NCBI GenBank assembly: GCA_902651635.1
Contig: CACRSC010000016.1
Location: forward strand, 272,302 to 328,305
Reading direction: 5' to 3'
Length of the DNA: 56,004 bases
Origin: Mastigamoeba balamuthi
Taxonomy: Eukaryota > Evosea > Mastigamoebida > Mastigamoebidae
The notes beneath the pieces are model-generated. The model searched no databases and was not told where the DNA came from. It saw only the letters and a list, made by a program, of their open reading frames with translations. Shown here in pieces: positions 1 to 9,244 of the stretch. Numbering within the stretch: the first letter of the stretch is position 1; each line of letters begins with the position of its first letter. The position numbers were made by a program, and so were the translations under genes.

Positions 1-396
1 GCACCGGACGAGGGCCGAGCGGCGGCCGCTCTGGGCGCAGAGGAGGGCGGGCGGGGCGTCGGCGAGGGGCGCGGGGCACTTGCGGAGGGGCCCCGAGGCC
101 AGCGGCCCCGGCACCCGCGAGGGCCCTGCGCAGCGGGGCGCCCCCAGGCCGTCGAGGGCAGCGGGCACGCGCGGCAGCACGAGCCCCGCAGGCGCAGGGG
201 CTGCCCCGCCCTGGGCAGCGCTGGGCGCGTCCTGGGCCTCCCGCCCTCGGCTGCCGCTGCTGCCTCCGCTGCCGCCTGCCCCCGAGGCTCCCCCGAGCGC
301 CCCCTGGTCCCTCGCGTGCCCCCAGAAGCGGCCCCGTGCCCGCTGCAGGTGCACCGCCCTCGACCCAAAGTACAGCGTGTCGCCGTTCATCGCCAT
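1..396 (-). CDS. Hypothetical protein, 3' end cut by window edge
   Basis: An open frame runs without a stop from an ATG at 396 down to position 1 (132 codons), so the gene continues past the left edge. It begins MAMNGDTLYFGSRAVHLQ and then becomes rich in Gly, Ser, Ala and Pro. I recognise no domain. I chose this strand because nearly all codons end in G or C, as in the recognised genes here, and because it has a true ATG, whereas the plus-strand frame over the same bases starts only at TTG. The GC richness keeps several frames open, so this is suggestive rather than firm. The next gene to the right is on the same strand. Confidence 0.4.
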   Translation of the reverse strand, partial: MAMNGDTLYFGSRAVHLQRARGRFWGHARDQGALGGASGAGGSGGSSGSRGREAQDAPSAAQGGAAPAPAGLVLPRVPAALDGLGAPRCAGPSRVPGPLASGPLRKCPAPLADAPPALLCAQSGRRSALVRC

Positions 397-805
397 CGCG
401 TGTGCGCGCTGAGACGATAAAAATATCTCACGCTGTGTCCTCACGAATCTCCCCGCTGATACGATAACGTCACTCGCACGTTGACTCTTCGCGAATCTCA
501 GAGATTCATGCGGGACAGGATTCTGTCTCTGCCCTGGGCTGTGCCCGCTGAGCTGCTTGGTGTGGGCACGTTCCGCGGGCCCACATGTCTGTTCACTTGG
601 CGTACTGATGATTTGGCTCTTCGATGTGTGGCACCATCCCTCCCATCCACAAGATGCACCCCTGCATGCCCCGATGCTGATGTCACCGCAGAACGCGCGT
701 GCTGATCACCATACTGTCCCCCCCAATCCGCACTTGTAGTAACAATCAGCATGGTACGCAGTGGCACGAGAGTGTAGGCAGGAGACACCCTGGTGTTTGT
801 GTGTA
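397..805. other. Spacer with a GAATCTC palindrome
   Basis: No credible gene. Positions 493-507 form a perfect palindrome, GAATCTC-A-GAGATTC, about 100 bp upstream of the left-edge gene. The same motif recurs in introns and spacers across the window. ORFs of about 100 codons here have no family resemblance and mixed third positions. Confidence 0.5.
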
Positions 806-2917
806 TTAGTTGTTGAACCACTCAAACTGCAGCACCCGCTGCGCGGTGAAGTGGCCAGAGGCGAGAGCAGCGCAGACCTCGAGGCCGGCCTGGCTCAGAC
901 CGCCGACGGGGATGATGGCGGACAGCATGGCGAGGTCCGCAGCCACCGAGCTGACCGTAGGGAGGCGGCACGCCCTCACGACGTCGGCAGTGACGAGGTA
1001 GTCGATCGGGTTGCCAAACGGGAGCGCGCACTCGAGGTCGATGAGGCACCACGACCCGTCGTGAAGGCGCACGACATTGGGCCTCCTCACGTCGCAGTGC
1101 CCGTAGGATAGCTCGTGCATGAGCGACAGCGCCTTGAGCACGTCTGTTGTCATGGCGCGGACCTCGTCCTCGCCCCTTGGCTCGACAGGCACTCCGACGG
1201 GGGCAACCTCAATCTGTGCAAGAGACCAGCAGTAAGCGCACACTGCAGTGGGCACTGAGACGTGGTACTCGCCCATGCGGAGGACGGTCTGCCCACAAGC
1301 GACCGGTGGAACTGGGCATCAGACGGGCCGGCGCATGCGATGACGCGGGCGATGTTCAGCGACTTGCACCGGTTGAGCCCGTCGTAGAGCCGCTTGAGCT
1401 GCATCCACCGCTCCTGGTCGACCATGAACCTCTTCCGCACGACCAGCAGGTCAGTGCTGCCGTGCGTCGTCACGATCACCTGGTGGTGCAAGGGCGGCAG
1501 GTCTCAGTCCCCGCAAGGTGTGTGTACGCGTGTGCCACTCACCGTGCTCTGGCCGTGCACATACTCCTTTCCGATGGCGGCGTGCCACCTGGGCAGATTG
1601 GGGGTCATCGTCATGAGCACGCGGAACAGGTTGATCGTCGCGACCAGGATGCCCGTGATCCCCTCCGGCGTCGACCAGCTGAGCAGGCCCGACAGGGCGA
1701 AGAGACGAACAGCGGGCGCAGGAATGGTGGGGGCGTGTTCCATCCCCGGGGGGCCAGGGACGACGTCGCGGGGCACCTCCGACGTGCTGACAGCGACGAC
1801 GAGCTGGAAGCCGGTGGGCTCGGAAACGTATGCGAATCGGAACCACAGCCCGCCCCACAGACCCTCTGGCTTGAAGCTCAGCCTGTCGAAGAGGTCGTCG
1901 ATGGCCTCTGCGGCCACCACCTTCTTCTCCTCTCCTGCGAGATGGCATGGGGGAACGAGCGTGTCGGCAGGTGGCAGGACGCGAGTGGTTGCTGGCGCAA
2001 CGGGGTCATGTGCTCACCAACGAGGAGGAGGCTGTGCCGGAACCAGAAGTTGTTGTCGAACCGGTAGCTGGGCATATCCGAGAGAACGCTGAGGCAGTCG
2101 GCAGTGTTGCGCGAGTGCTCCACGACGCCGCCTGCCGCCTGCCCGAGCAGGCACAGGGTGCGCACCACGACACTGTCGACGAGGCTGCGAGTGTCGTCCT
2201 CGGACTTGGCCAGACGCTGGTGCGGGGGCACCGGCTTCGAGAGGAAGTACTCTAGCTCTGGGTGCGCCGCAATCGCGCCCGGCCTGAAGACGAACAGACC
2301 GCGGGCAGGCTGGCAGAGCGGGTACGGCGGCTTGCGCTCGTGGGACGGGATGGGGACAACGAGCGGCGACTGCAAGAGGGCGCGCAGGGTGCCGAGCCAG
2401 CTGGCCAGCTCCTCGGCCGTGCGCGGGGTCTGGTAGAGCCGGTCCACGAGGAACGCATCAGGGAACATGGACCCGAGGGCTGCCCACGTCTCGTGGCTCA
2501 CGTCTCGCTCGTATGCCACTGCCACAACCCGTTCGCTGTCAGCGACCCGATGACACCCGGCAGTTGGAAAACAAGTGGCCGCCCTGAAGAGCAACAGGAC
2601 TGAATCCCAATTTAAATGAAAGACATGGGACGAAGATGGTGGGTGACCTTGAGAATAAAGCGGTGCGAGGTGGTTAAGAGTCTAGCAGTCCGAGGACAAA
2701 GGTGGAAAGTCGTGCCAGCCACACTGGGCATCTCTGCCCGGAAGAGGGCACGCAGGCGCGGCAAGAAGACGGCCTTGAAGCCCGCCTCTGTGAAGAAGAG
2801 GTTCAGCTCCTCATCGGTGGCGCTGCGGTAGCCCTCTAGGGTATCGCGCGGCAGGCCCAACAGCGCGGCCTTGAGGGCGCTGGTGTCAGAGAAAAGACTG
2901 AGGGTGCGTGGCTCCAT
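806..2917 (-). CDS. Crinkler-type protein with kinase-like C-terminal domain
   Basis: A multi-exon gene starting at ATG 2917 (MEPRTLSLFSD) and ending at TAA 806-808. Clear coding blocks lie near 2917-2725, 2535-2018, 1935-1543 and 1482-806. The last block contains HCDVRRPNVV, which matches the HRDxxxxN catalytic loop of protein kinases with Cys for Arg, followed by CLIDLE where DFG is expected. Similar HxDxRxxNV loops occur in Crinkler (CRN/CR-type) effector kinases. Donors GTGAGC (2017) and GTGAGT (1542) are clean. A frame change near 1350-1290 is explained by a 56-nt GT-AG intron ending GTGGGCAG, which leaves phase-0 exons. The splice between the first two blocks is unresolved. By family these proteins act inside target or self cells as signalling effectors. 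The substrate is unknown, and the altered HCD and DLE motifs may mean weak or no catalysis. Confidence 0.6.
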
Positions 2918-3405
2918 GCGGGTGCTGTAGAGTTAGGGGCTCCCTGAGATCAGAGTAGCAAAGTCTGTGTGGGAGCTAATCCGGGGCGGAGACAATTGAA
3001 TAGCAGGAATCTCCAGGATGATGATTTTGATTCCGCTGACGGTACTTTCCCACTCTTGCCTGCTCCGCTTAAGGCAGAATCACCCGCGGTCTGAGCCGGG
3101 GGGGGGGGGGTATGGGGCGTGGGTACCCATTCCTGTGCCTTATTTTTGGGGCTAACGCTGTCAGAGTGGCCAGCCCTCGCGTCACGATTTCGAGTGTCTG
3201 ACTCGCCCGAGCTCACCTATCCTTGTGGGTGGGGTTTCGGAGCAGAGCTCCCTATAGGTTGGAATTGAAGAACAGCACCGGGCCATATTGAGTGAGGGAC
3301 GGCATGTGGTGCAGCTTCCGCAGTGGGGGGTGGGGGCTTATCATCATCAGGCCGGGTACTCTTTTGCTAGCGTTCCACTGAGACTCCTCTCTCGGCCGCC
3401 ATCAT
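2918..3405. other. Spacer without a gene
   Basis: It contains GGAATCTCC at about 3007, a run of eleven or so Gs near 3100 and mixed composition. I see no coding region or RNA gene. Confidence 0.5.
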
Positions 3406-3531
3406 ATGCGCTGCTACAGTCTCCCAATGCCGCTGCAGGAGTGCCTGCTGATAGATAACTGGTACCCCGACCCAGACAAGAAGTCGCTCTGGTCGGAGTG
3501 GTACTCTGCGCCTGTGGGGTTGTGCACCTGA
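3406..3531 (+). CDS. Short coding remnant or terminal exon
   Basis: A 41-codon frame from ATG 3406 to TGA 3529-3531. The peptide reads like genuine protein: LLIDNWYPDPDKKSLWSEW, followed by YSAPVGLCT and stop. I recognise no family. Repeat copy A begins at the stop codon, so this could be the 3' end of a gene whose remainder has been lost or lies in unrecognised upstream exons. Length alone would not support it; the residue composition is the only evidence. Confidence 0.3.
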   Translation: MRCYSLPMPLQECLLIDNWYPDPDKKSLWSEWYSAPVGLCT

Positions 3532-3690
3532 CGGGGATGAGAGTGGGAGTCCAGGAACCCTGGCCACGGGCCCTGGCGGGATGTACCCTGGCGGTACGTT
3601 GCATCGATGGGTCTCCCTAGCAGAGCTCGGCCAACCGGCGGACTGGCTCCCACTTGGTCCCGCCCACCTCCCCCTACAGGCCAGCAGCAT
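3525..3690 (+). repeat. Dispersed repeat, copy A (short)
   Basis: About 165 bp closely matching 21735-21900 (copy B, same strand) and, inverted, about 30280-30440 (copy C). Shared landmarks are GATGAGAGTGGGAGTCCAGG, GCGGGATGTACCCTGG, GGTCTCCCTAGCAGAG and CGGACTGGCTCCCAC. Similarity fades after 3690, so copy A is a fragment of the roughly 820-bp unit seen in B and C. The spacer from 3690 to 3959 shows nothing else. Confidence 0.8.
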
Positions 3691-3959
3691 TCGCTCACCC
3701 CTTCGCGATGCTATCCTCTGTTGGCACTCCAACTGCTCGCTCTCCGTAGAGCCTCGTCCAGGCTGCCGAGGATTGCCTATGCCTTCAAGCCAGTAGGACT
3801 CCCTAATAGGCCAACATAGGTATGTGGTTGTAGCCAAACACATCATGGAATTCCCTGCACATTGGACAGCCTGCTGTCCGGTTCTGTTTGAAAACCAAAA
3901 TGAAACTGCATGTTTGCTATGCCCCTCCGGGCGTGTGCCTCGAGGGGCACGCTCTTGCT

Positions 3960-6204
3960 TCACTTGCGGAGGATGTACGTGGGAGGGTAGCAGGTGCCCG
4001 ACCACACGACCGACGCGAGCAGCCCGCGATGCTTGAGGCGGCATATCTCCGCTGTCATCCTGTGCACGAGGCTACCGGCCGCCTGCTGCGCCACCACGCT
4101 GTTCTGCGACCACATGCGCTCTGCTGCCGCTGCCGCCGGCAGCCAGATCATCTGCTCGATGTTGTCCTGCGCGCCACACACGAAGGTCAGTTGATTATGC
4201 GTTGATGGATTTCTGGCTCGTGCGGACCCCGTCGACAAGTTCGCCCCACATGCACATCTCGGCGCCGAGGAGGCGCTGGGACCAGCGCGGGTCGGCGTAG
4301 CGGGTTGAGGGGTCGTAGTTGTAGATGTCTTGCCACTTCATCTCGCGCTGGACGTAGAGGAAGTTGACGTGCGAGTCGATGAGGGAGTTGCCCATGTCGA
4401 GTATCTTGCGCACGACGTGCTCGGCGCCGTACCACACCTGCAGCACCACGCGGCGGTGCGGCAGCTTCGTGGCCTCGTGGGCCTCCTCCCACATCACGAC
4501 CGTCTTGTTGAGCGGGTTGGTGATGGCCGCCACGCGCTCGTTGAAGTAGCCCGTCAGCGCCCGCACGTTGGTCTCGCCCCGCTGCTTCATCCACGCCGAG
4601 ACGGTCTTGGCGGCGGTCCAGCAGTCGTAGAAGACCTCGTCGCCCCCCAGGTGCATGTGGCTGTCGGGGAACCTGCGCGCCAGCTCGCGCAGCACCCTCC
4701 CGAGCACCTCGTACACCTCCTCCCTCGTGGCGTCCATCGCCATCCTGTCCACTGCGACGCGTTGCATACGCGTTTCCATCAATTACGGGCCAGGTCTTGT
4801 GTTTGACGAACAGACGCTGTGCTCGGTGTTGCATCGTCATTGGCAATTTTGCCCTCTAATCAGCGCATTCAAATGGATTCCAAAAAGTGCAAATGCACAT
4901 AGATGTATAGCGGAATGGGTGCGAGCTATTCACGGGAGCAGAGCGAGGGGGTTGAACGGGAATGGCACCCCCCAGATTCACAGTGTTCAATACGAGGTCA
5001 GCGGCTATAATTTGGAAGAATAGCAAATTCAATTGACTTGGGCGGCGAAAAAAGAAACATAGAAAACCGCGCGCTTGCGGCAGGAGCGCACCCTTCCACT
5101 TGTGCAGGTTCTTGCAGTCGAAGATGAGGTCGGGGTAGGCGGGGCGCCACGAGCCCGTGTGCGCGGGGACGTCGAGCTCGGGCATGACGCGGACGCCCCT
5201 GTCGTTTGCGTACTCGACAATGTGCGCGACGTCGGCGGGCGTGTAGACCTGGCGCGGCCCGTAGGCCCCCTTGGCCGCCAGCTCCGGGGCGTCCTCGAGG
5301 GCCAGCGGGAAGGCGCACGAGTCTGTCGCGTGCCAGTGCATGACGTTGTACTTGAGGTACGCGAGGCCGTCGACGATGGCCTCGAGCTTCTCGACGGGCA
5401 CAAAGTGCCGCGCCGTGTCGACCATGAACCCGCGCCACGCGTACCGCGGGGCGTCCTCGACGCGCACGGGCGCCGCGCAGCAGTGCCCGGCGCCGTCGCA
5501 GCCCCCGAGGGCCTGGTAGAGCGTCTCGAGCCCGCGCAGGGCGCCCCACACGGTCCTGGCGCCCACGCTGGCCGCGCCCTCGGCCGTGACCTCCACCTCG
5601 TAGCTCTCGTCCGCCCCGTGCTGCACGTGCTGCCCCGCCTCCCGCGCGCCCTGCTCCACGCGGACCGTCGCCAGCGCCACGGCCGGGGCGCCCGCTGGCG
5701 GCCTCGGGGCCCGCGCGTAGCCGGCGAGCGTGCGGGCGTGCGCGCGGACCAGCGTCTCGTAGCGGGCGGCCGCACGGGCCAGCACGGGGTGCCCGGCGCC
5801 CGGGCCCTCGAGGGCGATGCGCAGGGCCTCGGCGTCGACGGGCACGGGGGCGCCCGGCAGCCGCTGGCGCCGCAGGGGCGCGGGCCAGAGGTGCGCGTCG
5901 GGCGCAGCGCTGCAGTCGCGCGCCCACGGCAGCGGCGACGGCGACGGCCCCACCGGCTCCGCGTCGGGTCCGACGGTTCTGTTGCCGCCCGCGCGGTCGA
6001 CGTAGACGTAGACGGTGCGCACGGGGGCCGGGGCTGCGCGGGGGGTGAGACCGGGGGCGATGGGGACGGGGCAGCAAGCGGCGGACGGCAGGGAGCGGAG
6101 CGGTCGTCGGCGGCGGCGGGGTTGTTCACCACGAGGGCCGCGAGCGTCAGCACCAGCGCCACCACGACGAGGGCAACGAACAGCGTGCGGTTGGCGAGAG
6201 CCAT
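3960..6204 (-). CDS. GH20 beta-N-acetylhexosaminidase, signal-anchored
   Basis: Four exons, 6204-6087, 6033-5092, 4751-4228 and 4166-3960, give 596 residues and all phases close. Residues 1-33 (MALANRTLFVALVVVALVL) form a signal peptide or type II anchor for the lysosomal or secretory route. The chain then follows the GH20 pattern: an N-terminal alpha/beta domain, RGFMVDTARHFVPVEKL, MHWHATDSCAFPL, MPELDVPAHTGSW, and the catalytic Asp-Glu pair in HLGGDEVFYDCW. Late motifs are VMWEEA, WGELVDG and AAAAERMWS. The enzyme removes terminal GlcNAc or GalNAc from glycoconjugates. Intron 2 (4752-5091) is long and AT-rich compared with the others. It falls just before the active-site exon, where family members usually carry more residues, so a small missed exon there is possible. 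Confidence 0.92.
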
Positions 6205-6660
6205 GGGCAGGGGTGGTTGCCGGCGTGTGCGGGTTGGCCGCTGGGATCTGTTGCCACAGCGATCTACAGATATTTGATCGATTCTCCTTCAAAAGATAAA
6301 ATATCCTATGTTCGACAAACCTACCACTCCGCTCCAGCAAAAAAGAGTCTGTCTGATATCAGAAAAAACCAGGATTTAAGTTGTATGTTGTGCATATGGC
6401 GGGTATGTGGTGTTGGAATTCGGGAATCTGGATTTGGATGTGGTATGTCTCTGTGGGATCTGTTGGGTCAACACGGCAACCAAGACAGATGAAACACACT
6501 CTCTGGGGCTGGCAAATACTGGGCAGTGTGTCAAACGTGACAGCCTGCCACTGGCTCTTAACCAGCCTCTCTCCTGACTGTTTTGTTGGTAGGTTTGAGA
6601 GTGATAGAGTGTTCTCACTGATCCAAAATAGCTTCTCAAGGCATCAGTCGGCCAATTCAA
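6205..6660. other. Upstream region of the hexosaminidase gene
   Basis: Transitional composition between the GC-rich gene and the AT-rich block. No gene seen. It presumably holds the hexosaminidase promoter, but I see no definite TATA or initiator element. Confidence 0.4.
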
Positions 6661-8880
6661 TCAACTTTGTGAAATGACATTCACAATTTCTTTTCTTCTT
6701 TTTTCTTTTTTTCTTTTTCTTTTTTTTTTTCTTTTTGTTTTATTTTAATCATGTTTATTCAATGCATTTTTCTTTTTATTTGTTAGTTTATTCCTTCTTT
6801 ATATTCTGTTTTAGTAGAATTTCCTACTTATAGTGTTAATCTAATTCCCTTTCTTATATTAATCTTAACTTATAAGAGCACTACAGTTCCCAAATAATCA
6901 TATCTGCCTTCTGGTATCAGAGTCACTGTTCTTCCATTAAGAAAACGTACAAACTCGATTTTCACAGGGAATAGAACAGGCATTGCCTTAATGTAGCATT
7001 TAGAGCATATTAGAATCATTAACTCTCACTTTTAAAGATGAGTAATTGTATTGTTCATGCTTTACTGAGTTGCCAACTTACTATTGTGCTTGAAGTCGTT
7101 GTTCTTCTGTAGACCCAAATTCCGGATTCTTTATCCAAACAGTTTTATAGATAGTAGAAGACTGCTTTGATAGATTTATTTTAGGAACCGTGATTTTAGA
7201 TTTTGTTTGAAGATTTTGAACTCTTCACAGCCTTTGGCTGAAAAACAACACAAATATTCAGCTTAACTGAATACTTAGCCTTTCGAATTACAGTTAGAAC
7301 ACAAGTTCGTTATCATACCTTTCATCAAACTTCCAATATGAAATGTTATCTTAACTGTAAAAAAAAGCACATAAGTTCATTCTCGTTTCAGGTTTTCCTG
7401 TGCAAATCAGAGATGATCTTTGCAGTGATGATCAGAGAGGAGTGACTTGACTAAGAACTGATCAGCATCATGAATTTCTAAAGACTCTTCTTAACTGTTC
7501 TCAGTTTTCTTAGTGGCTCTAGTGCTGCTTTAAGGTCACAGAGAGCCCTCTCTTACCTTCTTTTCTTATTATACAATTGAATGAACTGCTTGATCTTAAG
7601 CACTTAATCTAGGTAAGGCACTGAGGGTCTTAATGACCTGCTCCAAACAAAGAAAGTGCCCTTCTATTTATTATACACACTATTGGTGATCACTTTGAAT
7701 AGCTGAATTGCGATCTGAGTGCTTGAGTTCTGGCTGGTATCAGGATGGGCAATGTCTCAGTCTACTTGATTCACTGAAAGACATACAGCCAACAATGCGA
7801 TTTCTTGTATTAAATTTACATAATGTAATGTTCTTTGGAATTCACTTGTTTTCACTGTTAGATATAATAAGTAAGTATATATCGCTTTTCACAAGTTCAA
7901 TTCTTAATTTGTGAAATATCCTTAACCAGAGAGCTAGATTGTACTCTAAGAGAGAACACATCAGACTCAATTTTCATAGAAGATTCACATAGAGCGTGAT
8001 AATAGCATTAATTCATATTTTTCCTAATCAGTAGTAAAACTCAACTCCTTCAGCCATTTTTGAGATATTTCTGCAATCATCATAATCACTTTTTTTCTGT
8101 TACTTCCATTTTACATTTATTAGTTTTACCTTTATGGTCAATGTATTAAGATGTATACACTGTCTCTTTATCATTCGTGCCCTTTTGCCCTTTCAGAAGT
8201 CTAGCAGGTACTTATAATGCAATTGTGTTTGGCTTGCATTCTTCAACTTCCTGTTGCAGCTCAAAATGCCTTGTGGCATAAGTACCACAAGCTGCTTCAT
8301 GAAATGAAGAAAGGAAATTCCAATCTTGTTATAGTTATTGAAGACTATTCCAAGTTTAAGACATAGAGACTGCATCATTCATTTACCTTTCACTACCTGC
8401 TGATCAGCTTTGAGATTATGGAGATGGAGCTTCATTTGAGTTACACTTCTTTCCTTCAAACCATGACTCTGGCCCAGCTAACTCTGCTGCCTCTCATGTG
8501 AAGCACATAATGTGACAGATGAAATGTGATATCCTTAGTATCTAATTCTTCTTTGCTCTGTGAGAGAATTTGCTTCTGCTGTTAATGAGGTTATCATACA
8601 CTCACATTCACATTCAAGCTGCAAATCCCTGCAGACCTTACAGTGAACACCATTGCATCAACCTGGGGTTCTCATAACTATTGGCACAAGATGACATTCC
8701 CAGAGCCTAACAAGGCTCTTTTATGGCCTCACAGCCACACACAACACCCTCTTCAAGAAAATAACCTTTATAGTACCACAAAACACAGCATTCAGTTAAT
8801 GATCAAAATTCGTCCATGAAAACCAGGAATCGATGATGTACTCTCATACAAACATATTTGCATTCATATTGTTGAACTCA
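6660..8880. other. AT-rich block without genes
   Basis: About 2.2 kb that is clearly AT-rich by eye between GC-rich genes. It opens with a T-rich low-complexity tract (about 6690-6745). ORFs are below 70 codons and look random. I find no terminal inverted repeats, tRNA or coding remnant. It could be decayed mobile DNA, an AT-rich spacer class or an assembly join. Confidence 0.6.
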
Positions 8881-9244
8881 AATATATCCTAAAATGTTGG
8901 TGTTTCACCCATTCGGACTGGGTAACGCCTACCTTTGTGCTTCTCTTCGAAGATATGGAAATCCCACACTGTCGAGGGGCCACCCTCCGCGGCGCCATCT
9001 GCGGAGCATCCCAGATCTGCAAGGGCAGGGACGCCCACTGGCCAGCTTGGAGACCCCTGCGGCCCTCTGCGTGCGCGCACCAGCAGATTTCGTCATCACG
9101 TGACATCAACAGCGAAAAATCGCGCGGGTTTATCTTATCCCCTCGTCTAGCAGAGCCGAGCGAGAGAGAGAGCAGCCAGCGGGCGCAGGCCACAGCAGCC
9201 ACCAACCCACCCACACCCAGCACCCAGCACCCAATCCGAGAGAG

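Noticed and set aside
80-412. 110-codon plus-strand ORF at the left edge
   Set aside because: It starts at TTG, is Pro/Ala/Arg-rich, and is the mirror of a minus-strand frame with an ATG and better third positions.
498-821. 107-codon minus-strand ORF left of the kinase gene
   Set aside because: Overlaps the end of the kinase gene and has no coding character.
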